Source of the DNA: Branchiostoma floridae | Taxonomy: Eukaryota; Chordata; Leptocardii; Amphioxiformes; Branchiostomatidae | Assembly (NCBI RefSeq): GCF_000003815.2 | Contig: NC_049991.1 | Span: 8,642,630 to 8,706,629, forward strand | Direction: 5' to 3' | DNA: 64,000 nucleotides | Shown here: piece by piece, positions 12,046 through 22,670 of the stretch | How the letters are laid out: each line of letters opens with the position of its first letter | Numbering within the stretch: the first letter of the stretch is position 1 | Position numbers and translations under genes: made by a program | Notes under the pieces: generated by a model | What the model was told of the DNA's origin: nothing | Seen by the model: only the letters and a program-made list of their open reading frames with translations | The model's database searches: none

Positions 12046-12740
12046 TGTAGAACATATTACATTGTGTGATTATTGCAGCAAAAGCAATTCAATTGAGGCT
12101 TGAGAAGTTCAACATAGACTTCAAACTCATTATCTATTATTCACATAGCTGAATAAATTAATATGATTGTTACAAGCTTTTGAAGAAAAGTTGTTGAAAT
12201 CTCACTAATAAATGTTGCTAATCCTGTCAAAAGTAAAGATTATCTTATTGACAGGATACTGTTAAAAGGACCAATTCCTAATGACAAAAATCTTTTCACT
12301 GTTTGAACTTACTGTCAGTCAAGTGAAAAAATCTCATTCACAGAAAATTTTGTCAATAGTTTGGAAAAATATTATTGACAGGAACATCTTTACAACAGTG
12401 CAAATTGCAGTGAAGAAATGTTTTCATTGTCAGGAACATCCTGTCCAAGAAAATTTTCATTCCAACGATTAAGTACAACAAGTCTGGCAATAAAAATGTT
12501 ATTGCCATGGCGACAATGGTCTAAATAGTGGTGAACAGAACAAAACTCAAAGTCAAACTGGGAATTGACTGGAAGTTCCTGTCCTGAAGAGTTTTTTTCC
12601 CAAACGGATATGATGCAACTTGAGACTATTATAGTTTCAAAATGCCACTGTTCGTAGATCTACCTACTATTTAACACTAGGCTAGTATTATCGTATCATG
12701 TATGTACGTAAGTACTATTTATCTGTTCTTTGTGCATAGC
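12046..12740. other. intergenic, no gene recognised
   Basis: AT-rich sequence with scattered cattgacaggaacat-like motifs (around 12360-12440) but no coherent array, exon or terminal repeat. Confidence 0.5.
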
Positions 12741-12824
12741 CATCTCACCACAGCCCTACTCAAGACTGTTTCTCTGCCTCAAATTAAAGTGCCTTCCCCT
12801 AGACTTCCATCTACTCTGACTGAA

Positions 12825-13060
12825 AATCCAGTGACCCTACCCAACACTGGATTGTGGCTTCCTCCAGGTTGGAATGCCAGTGGTCCTGCCCAACACTGCC
12901 ACCCTCGCTGGAATTTCATCAATCTGTGGCCAACTGTCCCAGTTTTCTAGGCTGAATGCCTCCAGCCCCAAAGGGATTCTGCATGACCTACTTTCTACCA
13001 GTGGCTGGAATTCCAGCAGCCCTGCCCAACACCGGCTCCCTGACTGGAATTTCAAACATT
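12825..13060. repeat. two-unit imperfect direct repeat (~135 bp)
   Basis: The string ggaatgccagtggtcctgcc...ctggaatttca (from ~12870) recurs as ggaattccagcagccctgcc...ctggaatttca (from ~13005). The two units also contain self-complementary ggaattcc/ctggaatt motifs. No coding evidence. Confidence 0.6.
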
Positions 13061-13232
13061 CCTATGGACTAGCATTCCTGTGGACACATTTCTGTACAAT
13101 TCCTATAATTCTTGCAGACTGAACAGAATACTATACTATTTGGCTTGCCCCTGAGATGTCGCCAAAATGTAGGCATCCCACAACAGCCAATGCTTATTAT
13201 AAGAGGATCTGCATGGGGGTCCCGATGACGAT

Positions 13233-13400
13233 CTACGCTGAATTCAGAAGAGCCCCCTACGTATTACGCTAAATCAAGGAAGGCAATTACGCTAAATGTG
13301 GTCGCCTCGCAACGAATTACGTAGATAAGATGGTCTTCCCTACGAATTACTGGAAATAAGATAGGCTGCCTACGCCTTACGTTGAAGAGCATGGAAATAC
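13233..13400. repeat. degenerate tandem repeat with exact 30-bp phasing
   Basis: The motif ttac(g) recurs at 13287, 13317, 13347 and 13377, exactly 30 bp apart, with related units upstream at ~13234 and 13264. Sequence between the anchors is strongly diverged. Confidence 0.65.
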
Positions 13401-13619
13401 CTCTTGTAAGTTAACATTACTATGGTTTGGGTGTGTCGCATAACAGTTACTTTGGTTGGGGTGTGTGGCATGGGCAAAGTAGGTGCGTTATAATGTCACT
13501 GGTTGAGCAGACAAAATTGCTGTGTGGTGCAGGAATTTTAGTTTGTGCGTTGAGCAGGTAAACAAGTGTGTTCAACTTGGTATTTGTACGTGTCGGCTAC
13601 GGTAGAAACTTCCTTGATG

Positions 13620-13893
13620 AGAGTCTGTCTCGGAGGGGTTCGATGAAAGAGCTGGGCTGTCTACCTGGGCTGTGTACCTGGCCTGGCTATCACGTCAGGC
13701 TACTCGGATCCCCCCATTCATAGCCCCATCATATGGCACTCAGCTGATTGACAGGCATAGTAATTGCTAATCTCTAACCCTGCTAGTGACCTGAGGTTGG
13801 CCTGTCCATGTGCACCACTGGCTGGGCCCTTCGGGAATGTGTCTGGGAGGCATTCCTTGCAGGAACACAAGTACTACCAGCACTGTGTGTAGT
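13620..13893 (+). repeat. left arm of a ~1.5-kb foldback/inverted repeat
   Basis: This segment (ggttcgatgaaagagctggg ... tgctggtagtact in inverse) is the near-exact reverse complement of 14862-15125. Both arms share a duplicated gggctgtctacct motif and meet a GT/CA microsatellite on their inner side. The arms are separated by about 970 bp. Confidence 0.9.
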
Positions 13894-14823
13894 AATAATT
13901 ATCATTATGGGGATGTGTCCCAGATCCTAATTTTGAAGCTGTTTAGTTTTGCATTTCAGGACTACATGTATTCCTAAAAGCTGTTAGTCAGGACTGTTCC
14001 TAAAATGAAGTATTTGCAAACTTTAAGTAACAAATGACTCCGATTTCACATGTTATATAAAACCTTGATAAAACCTAGTCTAGAAGATACTCCTTTATCA
14101 TTCTATTTTGTAAAAAAATTGTAAATTGTGGATAACAATCCACAGCCTCAAAAAGGCTAAGTGACTACCGACAGGGTCCTCACCAGGGGATGGAACAAGG
14201 TCGGCCCTCCACTATGTTCCTGGCCCAGCACCACTATAACGTTACTACTTTTAAAATTTAGTGTGTTTCTTCCTATTTTCCTGGTTAGGTTTGCTAAAAT
14301 TCATGACAATTCACACTTTTTGTGCCAAGCGGTGTCACTTTTCCAATCAGCATTGGCTGCAAAAACTTGCAATTGTGAATGGCGATGATCAAAACAATAG
14401 TTGCTTCACTCTTGCTAAAGGAATTGCTATTATTCTTGGAGAACTTGACACCTTCTGTGATTGCAAAATGATCCCATTTTCATGAAAACACTTAAACAGT
14501 GCAAATGTGATTACTTCACAATCTTTACACTTAACAATCTCAACTTGTCAGAAAATAAGATTAGGTTTTCCAAAAATAATCATCTTACCATCAGGTTATT
14601 TTTGCCAGTCTCTCTACTATACTAAAAATTCTGGGGAGAAACCTGACCGAGATTGTATATGTCAATATGGCATACTAGTATAGAGAACAAGGAGGTACAT
14701 GTAATTATACCCCCCTTGGTCAGTACAACTTTAGTTTTACAGTGATGTATGCTCGTCCTTCTTGTTGTACGAGCTGAGATTTTCTGTCCTAGAAGATAGA
14801 TATTCAATAAAGAAACAAATTAA
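13894..14823. other. spacer between the inverted repeat arms
   Basis: About 0.93 kb of AT-rich sequence without a recognisable gene or transposase; short open frames here have no protein-like features. Confidence 0.5.
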
Positions 14824-14872
14824 ACACATACACACACGCACACACACGCGCACACACACACACACACACAGT
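14824..14872. repeat. (CA)n microsatellite
   Basis: A run of CA/CG dinucleotides abuts the inner end of the right inverted-repeat arm; the left arm keeps only a short tgtgtgt remnant at the matching place. Confidence 0.9.
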
Positions 14873-15125
14873 GCTGGTACTTGTGTTCCTGCAAGGAATG
14901 CCTCCCAGACACATTCCCGAAGGGCACAGCCAGTGGTGCACATGGACAGGCCAACCTCAGGTCACTAGCAGGGTTGGAGATTAGCAATTACTATGCCTGT
15001 CAACCAGCTGAGTGCCATATGATGGGGCTATTGATGGGGGGTTCTGAGTAGCCTGACGTGATAGCCAGGCCAGGTAGACAGCCCAGGTAGACAGCCCAGC
15101 TCTTTCATCGAACCCGTCTCGGAGA
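14862..15125 (-). repeat. right arm of the foldback/inverted repeat
   Basis: Reverse complement of 13620-13893, ending outward at catcgaacccgtctcggag. See the left arm. Confidence 0.9.
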
Positions 15126-16215
15126 GCCCAGCACGAGTACTGAATGATTGACTTGAGGGACCAAGAGGCCACGTCTAGCGAAATAATAGACGTTAAACGA
15201 GGACAACAGCAACAACGCAAACTTTGAGCACCCGATTTCACAACCTGATGGAAGCATCTAACTCAACTCGATGAAGTAAATTGCGACAAACACATTTTGC
15301 ACACAGTACAGTGCAAAATTGTAGACACCAAGCTGTAGACTAACGAATAAATCCGATGAAAGGCGATGTCGTGAGCAATATATATTACACGCCAAGCTTT
15401 AATATGTTAACGTTACATAGTATTACGTTAGGTGTGTGTTTGTTACTCTGTTTGGCAAAATGTTAGTGATAAGGTTCGTAACGTTACCCATGCATGAAGT
15501 AAAAGTTGTTGTCCTCAGCAGCCTCCTCGCAGCACATGTGCGCGCCCGGTCGCAGGAATGTGCCGGGATTGCAAAACCGTGAGACTGAGTATAAGTGCCC
15601 GTTGTGGAGATATTTCAGGTGCCTACTAAAGTCCAATATGAATGTGGGTTTTAACTTCTTATGTTACTACCTTAAAAGTATCTTGCATATGTATGTCAGC
15701 TTTACTTGTCCCACAAAAGCGTTAATGTTAAAGTAAAGTAAAATTGTAAATTCTGATCTGATATTTTTGGCGACGCTTTCGGGGAGCGGGCCATTAGTAT
15801 TAGCCAACTCGCTGGCGAGTAGCGACCTTCGGGAGCGGAACAAAGCTAACAAGGCTGGACTCCAGGCTACATTAATATGAGTCACACAACGGTTGTGAGT
15901 GTTCCTCTGCCGTGGCGAAATCTCAATACTAGATAGAGATTTGTTTCCGATCCACTTGCCTTAGCCAATGCAAAGTAGGTTTAGCTAAGGTCAGAAATAT
16001 TATGCAACTGAGAGTTGGGTCTTGGACAATATCAATCAGTAATATTTCTATCGATATCATGATGGCAGCAAAGGGAAAGTCAGTTGACAAACCGCCCACC
16101 AACTGTACAACTGCGTACATATTTTGGCATCAATTATTGACAAAAACAACGCCTTGCTCGTTACCCAGAGATAACTCATATACATTGTAAATACTGTCCA
16201 GACCATCCATAATTC
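15126..16215. other. intergenic, no gene recognised
   Basis: No supported exon. A fragment near 15845-15875 (caaggctggactccaggcta) resembles the ends of the TAGCCTGG-type palindromic elements found at 33915 and 63618. Confidence 0.45.
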
Positions 16216-16530
16216 TCAGGCCAAGTTGTACCGATCTTTGTCAATACATTTTATCTGTTTTTCACACAAATGGTTGAGCACGCTGCTCTGCTTTTCTGCT
16301 TCTAATTTACCCAAGAATAAGCGGCCGTAAGACAAGTGATTGTGGAATAAATTTATTCCATAATTTTGAAATGATTCAATTCCGAAGTAGCGTGAGTCAC
16401 CTGGGTCCTTTTCTACATAATCCTCTTCAGACTTTATTTTGCCAGAATGGTCTGTGCCGAACCAATGAGTGTCGGTCCATTCTAGATGTATAGTAAAGCT
16501 AGTAAAGCAGGGCTTTCTCGGACACATCAC
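16216..16530 (-). CDS. hypothetical 104-aa open frame
   Basis: An uninterrupted minus-strand frame begins MMCPRKPCFTSF and ends DRYNLA before a stop. Its composition is protein-like (charged, mixed, Trp and Tyr present: THWFGTDHSGKIK, YGINLFHNHLSYG), unlike the repeat-derived frames around it. No family recognised, no splice context established and no signal peptide. It may be an exon remnant, part of a decayed transposon, or chance. Confidence 0.2.
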   Translation of the reverse strand: MMCPRKPCFTSFTIHLEWTDTHWFGTDHSGKIKSEEDYVEKDPGDSRYFGIESFQNYGINLFHNHLSYGRLFLGKLEAEKQSSVLNHLCEKQIKCIDKDRYNLA

Positions 16531-16569
16531 AGCCGTAATTAATGCCGGTGCGATAAACCGGCACCTGCA

Positions 16570-16850
16570 TGCGACATTATCCAGTCCGCATTTTGGAGAT
16601 CCAGGGAAGACAAAGGCCAGAGTTTAGTCCAGCCGAGGCTGAAAGAAAGAGGAAGCCAAACGCCGGATGTTAGTCCAGACAAGCAAAACGCCAGAGCATA
16701 GTCCAGGGAAGCCAAACTCCAGAGCATAGTCCAGGGAAGCCAAACTCCGGAGGATAGTCCAGGGGCACCAAGCGAGGTTAGTCAAGAGAAGCTAAAACGC
16801 GAAGTTAGTCCAGAGAACCAAGCGCCAGAGGTTAGTCCAACCGGGAAGCT
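16570..16850. repeat. ~30-bp degenerate tandem repeat
   Basis: About nine units of the form ttagtccagggaagccaaac + gccagag. A single related unit occurs at 22224-22265, beyond the first LRR gene, so the motif is dispersed around this locus. Confidence 0.85.
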
Positions 16851-17770
16851 ACATTTGTATTCCTGTTAAAGACGTTAGGTAGTTACTGTAACAGTCTCTT
16901 TTCTTAGATAAGCATATAAATTGCCAGACTGAAATAAACTTCTCAGTAGAGCTAACGAAGATTCTATAACGTCCCAAAAACATAATCTGTCTAGAGACAT
17001 CGTGTCATTCCGAGCACTCTAGATATGTATGCCTTCAGGGGTTCCACTATGGTTATTGGGGGATCCATTTGCAAACCAATATTGTAAAACAGTGCAGTAT
17101 GTGAAAGTTTGTATATCTGACCCGTATGGCGTCCATTCTCGCAATCTAAATAGCTTCCTTGGCAGGCTGGTTGGTTTGGTTTCTTGTTGCTTGATGCCTC
17201 TATGAAAATTGAGTTGTTTTTTGGCGTGTCTGTCTGTAAGTGGTTCCGTTTTGTATAGTAAAAATAACGAGAATTTCGTCGTGACAGGTATAAGTCAGTA
17301 AAAGTTGTGAATGACCATGTTCAGATTTTTTCCATGTGGAATCTATTTGCATAACCTATGATAAAATGTGAACATGGAATAAAGCCTTTTTTCACACATG
17401 TACAATATATGTAATTTTGGTTTAAAACATTATCATTAAAAATCATCCTAACTGTATTTATATTATCAATGAGACAATGTTTAACAGGAAATTTACAAAT
17501 GCTTTTTAAACGTATGAGGTCTCGAAACTCTTCTTAGGTGCTGTTTTCAGATTGTATGTCAGTTCTGATTGTGCCAGGTTTCTAACAGACCGCCGGTTTA
17601 ATCAAAACCTGCATACAATCAGAATATCAGAGCATGATAAGCCAACAAAAAGCCCAATCTGCAAGCCTGCTTAAAAGACTAGACCTTTGGTCGTCATCTG
17701 AGGCTTAACAGTGTTTAATAGTAGGCGGAACGTTTGAAGCAACGTGAATACATTATCTTCTCCTTCTTAC
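16851..17770. other. upstream region of the first LRR gene
   Basis: No coding signal. Around 17565-17720 the sequence is recognisably similar to 23460-23640 upstream of the second LRR gene (shared attgtgccaggttt and aaaaagcccaa), so the paralogues were duplicated with their 5' flanks. A possible splice acceptor cttcttacag lies at 17763-17772. Confidence 0.55.
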
Positions 17771-17875
17771 AGCTACAGGTTACAAGCACGCCGTTCATTC
17801 CTGCCGTTAGTGGACACCGAGCTCACCACTTCAACAAACCAACTGAAAAGAGCTACAAGGTCTACAGTTGCAGCA

Positions 17876-19840
17876 ATGTCATCTCCTACAGCTCACCACT
17901 TCCATCTGAAGACTACTAAGAAGATAAGTCCGCTGATGTTTCTCTTCTTAAACATTATAATAGCCCCTTGTGTAGCTGACGACAGCTTTTGCCTTGTCCC
18001 CCAATGTGTGAAAGAGGACATGTCGATGTGTTACCAAGGAAGCATTGGCGTACACATACCAAATGATGACTCTATATGTGCATTATGTGACGATGTAGAT
18101 GTTAGCATCACCAATGTGAGGCAGTCACATACTAAAACCTGCCTGTATCGTACCCCTGCAGCTCTGGCCATAAAAGGCTACCCATTCATGGTTCTATCTG
18201 CAAAGATATTACCTCTTGACCATTCCGTGGTCAAAGCACTTATTCTGGTAGATGATCAGATAAAACATATTGAGGAGAAGTTAATGAGTAACTTCACTGC
18301 CCTGTTGAGTTTGGCCCTGGACTTTAATGAACTGGTACATGTCAAGCGGAGCTGGTTCAGTGGTTTGACAAAGCTGCGCTTTTTGACCATGTCTTATAAT
18401 CAAATTGCAATTATAGATCCCGGCAGCTTTGAGGACCTAATCTCTCTTAATTACCTGAACCTTGAAAACAACCTTTTAAAGCTTGTCAACCCTGCCTGGT
18501 TCCCCGTAAAGCAGAACCCAATTCTATATAAATTGGACCTGGGAGCCAACCGTATTGAGAGGGTTCCTGCAAAGGCATTTCAAAAGCTGAGAAATCTCGA
18601 AATCCTAAACATGAGGGAAAATCCATTGTCTTGTCTAGACAGGGACGCATTCTCCGGATTAGATGATCCGCCATTGCTCCATTTGAGCGGCGAAAAGCTA
18701 GTTACAATCAAAGATGCAGTCTCAAGTCCTATGCCATGGAATCTTCGTACGCACAAATTTTCGAACAGAAGGAACATTGTGAGACAGGTGATACGGTTTG
18801 AGGTTCCGAATGTCCTTGTCTGTTTGACGCACGATGTCCTTCAAAAAAGACAATCCTTCGAATATATATTTGATGACTCATCCGTCCCACGGAGATCTTC
18901 TGCAACATGTCCGGAAGCGAATTTTAAGCTACAAATACAGACACCTGTTGTTGTCCTTGTCACGAACGGATCATTCCACAAACAGGTGTCTAGCAATCCT
19001 CTGTGTAAGCGTGTATGGGAAGATAACCAAGGCGTAACCATCCCTTTACAGGGCGGACCGAGCCTCAAAGTAATTTCCCTGGGTACGAATGAGCTAGCCA
19101 TTGTTAACTTTGCTTTTATGCTGTACAACGTGAATTATGTCAAAACAACCAACGCAACTGAAGCAGAAAACTACAATAGTAGCGCATCTACACCAGGCAC
19201 AGAGAATGTGACTTGCATGGAAATCCAAGAGAAATGCTTTGATGACAAGTTCGTTGTGGACAAAACAAGCTCCTCAACATCTCAAGCAAAACAAACAGTG
19301 CCTACGTATACACCGACGTACCAGACAACATCCACCACAAGCACCACTTTGTCCAAACCTAAGCCTATTGAAATGGAGACATGGTCATTCAATGTGGCCA
19401 TGCCCGTTCTACTTGTTATGTTATGTATTCTGTTTCTCTCGTTGTTTGTATGCTTCGTATATAAGAAACGGCGTCCAAACAATCATGGCGCAGAAGCCAC
19501 CAGTAGTGACCACACAATGGCAGTTCCTAACGTTTCTCTCCCCGGCTTGGTAAGATCAGGTTCCCTCCCTGACTTACGACGAACACACAGGGAGGTCCCA
19601 GATGATACACTCTCCTGTAAGTCACTACCTGCTGATCTCCACTCTATCGAACCGACTTACTCTGAAATCCCAGATCATGTAGCAGCAGCACAGCGTCCTC
19701 TCCCTGAAACCCCTCACACGTACTGGCAGATTCCAGATCACTTAGCTTCAGCACAACGGCCCCTTCCCCCCATTCCTTGCACATACGATGAGATTCCAGA
19801 TAACTTTGTAGACCAGATAAGAAGGCATTCCCTTCCTTGA
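17876..19840 (+). CDS. LRR single-pass transmembrane protein, paralogue 1
   Basis: One open frame of 654 aa from ATG 17876; the frame is also open 44 codons further up to 17744. I prefer 17876 because the equivalent ATG is kept in the paralogue (23880). A hydrophobic leader ([18 protein letters not shown]) ends before ADDSF. Then come a Cys-rich N-cap, about five LRRs (LTKLRFLTMSYNQI, LNYLNLENNLLKLV, LYKLDLGANRIERVP, LRNLEILNMRENPL), a Cys-containing region of unknown fold, a Thr/Ser-rich stalk and a TM helix (VAMPVLLVMLCILFLSL, near 19393-19460) with a KKRR stop-transfer. The cytoplasmic tail has spaced YSEI, YWQI and YDEI motifs and Pro-rich RPLPPIP. A cell-surface receptor or adhesion protein feeding SH2/SH3 adaptors is inferred; the ligand is unknown. 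The tail ends early compared with the paralogue. Confidence 0.85.
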   Translation: MSSPTAHHFHLKTTKKISPLMFLFLNIIIAPCVADDSFCLVPQCVKEDMSMCYQGSIGVHIPNDDSICALCDDVDVSITNVRQSHTKTCLYRTPAALAIKGYPFMVLSAKILPLDHSVVKALILVDDQIKHIEEKLMSNFTALLSLALDFNELVHVKRSWFSGLTKLRFLTMSYNQIAIIDPGSFEDLISLNYLNLENNLLKLVNPAWFPVKQNPILYKLDLGANRIERVPAKAFQKLRNLEILNMRENPLSCLDRDAFSGLDDPPLLHLSGEKLVTIKDAVSSPMPWNLRTHKFSNRRNIVRQVIRFEVPNVLVCLTHDVLQKRQSFEYIFDDSSVPRRSSATCPEANFKLQIQTPVVVLVTNGSFHKQVSSNPLCKRVWEDNQGVTIPLQGGPSLKVISLGTNELAIVNFAFMLYNVNYVKTTNATEAENYNSSASTPGTENVTCMEIQEKCFDDKFVVDKTSSSTSQAKQTVPTYTPTYQTTSTTSTTLSKPKPIEMETWSFNVAMPVLLVMLCILFLSLFVCFVYKKRRPNNHGAEATSSDHTMAVPNVSLPGLVRSGSLPDLRRTHREVPDDTLSCKSLPADLHSIEPTYSEIPDHVAAAQRPLPETPHTYWQIPDHLASAQRPLPPIPCTYDEIPDNFVDQIRRHSLP

Positions 19841-20345
19841 TATCACAAACGGATGAAGTCTTCAAATAGCATCAGCACAGCGGCTTCTCTCTGAAACCCC
19901 TCACACGTATTGGCAGATCCCAGATCACTTAGCCGCAGCACAGAGGCCTCTTTCTCCCTTCCCTCACACATACTTAGAGGTTCCTGATGACTTTGTACTC
20001 CACACAAGAAGGCTAGCCTCCATCCATGATGTAACAGGAATACATCCGTCGGAATTAGTCGACGTAAAAGATGACACTGTCTCCTGTAAGTCAGCACCTG
20101 CTGCTCTGCAATCTGGCTAATCTATCTATTGGAAGATCTAGAATGACGATAATATAATATAATGACGAGCCTATTCTACCATACGCTGCTACTGCAGAGA
20201 CATCGCTTACTGAAGTCGGCAAATCATTGCCCTCGGACTGGATAGAATAGTCAATACGCGCAGCGTGTCACATTTTATGAACACTGTCCTTGTGGCCAAT
20301 ACGAGAGAGCAAATATAGCGAGCAGAAACATATTTGGTGACCATA
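19841..20345 (+). pseudogene. frameshifted remainder of the LRR protein tail
   Basis: Compared with the paralogue at 28147, one base is missing just before the stop at 19838. Past it, another frame (19869-20120) still encodes tail-like motifs (HTYWQIPDHLAAAQRPL, HTYLEVPDDF, DDTVSCKS). Beyond 20120 the similarity to the paralogue's last ~350 bp continues at DNA level (ttttatgaa, agcaaat.tagcgag) with several indels. So 3' coding sequence has become untranslated or decayed. Confidence 0.75.
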
Positions 20346-20359
20346 CTACCGACCACGAT

Positions 20360-20704
20360 GTGAGAACATACCTCAATACAACAGATGCTTCTGGAGTTTC
20401 GTCCGTCAGCCAAGCCGTTCTTTCCACACTATCTGACACTTACTGGCCATGGTGTGTTCCAACAAAGAGACCACGAAGCAAACCACGAAGGGCCTCTCTA
20501 CCGACTCTGCCCGACAGCCACTGGTCGTCGGCAATCTCAAGAGAGGAACCCCAAAACACACCACTCAGAACCCCCTTAACGGTATTGCCCAACACCTACT
20601 GGCCATGGGAGAATCCCCGAAGATGGAGGCCCGGAAATACACCACCCAGGGCCACCCTGACCACTCTGCCTCTGCCTAACACCTACAGGCCACGAGAGAT
20701 TTAA
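20360..20704 (+). CDS. hypothetical frame with ~30-residue repeats
   Basis: A 114-codon frame carries four diverged repeats built on a Leu-Pro-x-x-Tyr-Trp theme (LSDTYWPW, LPDSHWSS, LPNTYWPW, LPNTYRPR) with basic-proline linkers. The period resembles the Tyr/Pro tail repeats of the adjacent LRR gene, so it may be an old amplified piece of that tail. Start and splicing are unknown, and it may be untranslated. Confidence 0.25.
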   Translation: MRTYLNTTDASGVSSVSQAVLSTLSDTYWPWCVPTKRPRSKPRRASLPTLPDSHWSSAISREEPQNTPLRTPLTVLPNTYWPWENPRRWRPGNTPPRATLTTLPLPNTYRPREI

Positions 20705-20709
20705 GATAG

Positions 20710-21640
20710 GGGCCCAAAACTAACCACTAAGAGGCTCGACCTCCCTACCCAAACTAACTAACATTTGACAACAGCAACTCTTAACAGTTAGAAGTAGGTT
20801 TGTCACAGCACTATTTCTTTCACTCAAATGAACAATCACACATTTTCCCAACTTTGACATTTTTCATATAGAAACAAGGTTTGTCTCTTTTTAATTGTTT
20901 TAATTGTTCACATGTTCAATGCAGACATTGGGTAAAAATGTCAACTCAAAAGATACAACACCATTTTCTGTCTGCAATCGGCATGTTAACTGTGAAACAG
21001 TGTGAGAGGGCACAACTGCAAGTCTGGTTGGGAACCTGGGAATGGTAGATTACAACTAAGTGATGAAATGTATGTATATATAAAAAGGCATGCAACACTC
21101 TCCTATGAGATTAATACTAGCATTGTAGCGTTATTGGTATAAGATATTGCTATAGTCGTTAATATAGGTCACCGAGACAGGGACCTCTTGTCTGTCATGC
21201 ATATGTGCGACATCTGGAAGGAATTCGTGACATCAACTGATGGATGATCTGAACTGAATACAGGAGAACTGTCATCTCATCATGTTGTGACATAGATTGG
21301 CCGGTTGTACATGTTGCAATAATCCTTTGTAACTAGACTCGGAGTATTAGTGATGAAGATTGTTAGATGTTTGTAGGGCGGTGGATGCATGTTAGACGTT
21401 ATAGAATGACGTGCAGTATATTACCCACCTACGGATCCGGAGATAACTGTGTAGGCAGCTTCTCAATAGCGAGACTTCGATAATTTCTTTCTTTGTCATT
21501 ATGATTTCTATTGTAGGTGCAAGTACCAAACTTTTCAAGGAGCTTGTTATGAATTGTTTGTAAATATGGTCCAACTATATGGTCCAACATTTCCAACCTG
21601 TTTTGGCGAATGATTAACTCAAGAAGGTATTGCCGTTTAG
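20710..21640. other. intergenic, no gene recognised
   Basis: No exon, terminal repeat or array identified; a poly-purine/AT-rich stretch only. Confidence 0.45.
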
Positions 21641-21669
21641 CCAAAGGCTTACTGCCCTGGCCACCTGGG

Positions 21670-21870
21670 TTTCGACATAGTAATCATCTTCTGGTTTTAT
21701 GTTGGCAGATTGGTCTGACTTCCAGTTTCTTTAGACCAATAGCGTGTCTTTCTATTCTGAAAATATGTTAATGCGAAAGAAACAATGTCTTCTTTAGTGA
21801 ATGCACCCTGCAGATAAAACATAGCCGCTGATCTTTAACTCACCAACAGAGTTTTAACTATCCAGTACGG
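21670..21870 (-). pseudogene. decayed copy of the small secreted-peptide gene
   Basis: The minus strand aligns to the intact frame at 21951-22151: start-proximal, middle (aagacacgctattggt) and the end (ccagaagatgattac) are all kept. About 35 bp of the middle are missing, the matching start codon is lost, and the terminal stop is changed so the frame would run on. Flanks match too, so this is half of a ~275-bp tandem duplication. Confidence 0.65.
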
Positions 21871-21950
21871 AATGGTGAATCAACCACCTGTATGCCAGAT
21901 CATTCTTTCTACTACGGATGATTAACTGGGCCACCTGTGTCCGTTTCAAC

Positions 21951-22151
21951 CTAGTAATCATCTTCTGGGTTTATGTTGGCAGATTGGTATGAGTTTCCGT
22001 GTTTTTTTTTTAATTCTGAATATTCAGCTTTGCCGTACCAATAGCGTGTCTTTCCATTCTTAGAATTTGTTAGAACGAAAGAAGTAGTGTCTTCTTTTCT
22101 TAAGGCGCTCCCGCAGATACAAGCAGCAGCCACCAATAGATATCCAACCAT
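21951..22151 (-). CDS. small secreted peptide, unknown family
   Basis: A 66-aa frame starts MVGYLLVAAACICGSA, a good signal peptide, and continues into a hydrophilic mature part of about 50 residues (TRYWYGKAEYSELKK, acidic end INPEDDY). Mature Cys is absent, so it is not a disulfide-rich peptide. A second, damaged copy next door keeps the reading frame's start- and end-regions best, which fits a former coding gene. Function unknown; no splice or promoter signals established. Confidence 0.4.
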   Translation of the reverse strand: MVGYLLVAAACICGSALRKEDTTSFVLTNSKNGKTRYWYGKAEYSELKKKHGNSYQSANINPEDDY

Positions 22152-22670
22152 ACATCGTGGACTGAATGGTGACTCAACCAGATCATTCTGTCAGCATCTG
22201 AGGTCTAACGAGGAACCAAATACAAACAACAGAGACAGTCCAGGAAAGCCAGGTGCAAGAGGTTAGTCGAAAAGAATTGATGTCTTTAAATGAGAATTCG
22301 TGATTTCTGTTTCAATGGCATAATAGGTTTGTAACGGTTCATTCAATGGTTTCGTGTTCGAAGTAACTAAAGTGACAATTAACTTTAGAAGGAAACGAAA
22401 GAAAGGGACACTTTTGTGTCGATGCACTATTATTATTATTTTATCATTATAGTTCTCCTGTCGATTCGACAGATGAGCAGGCAGATAGGCGCGCGTTTTT
22501 ACCTGTTTTGCCTGACCTGCACATGACTTTTTATGGTGAAGGAGGGGTGCAATTCCTTCTACACCCTCTCGTCTATTGGAGCACTAAATCTCACAGGGAC
22601 AGAACTGTATGACACGTGTGAGACGGCTTCAGTAGTTGCAGCTTTGTTGTTCGGAGTATCCGTCTCCTAG

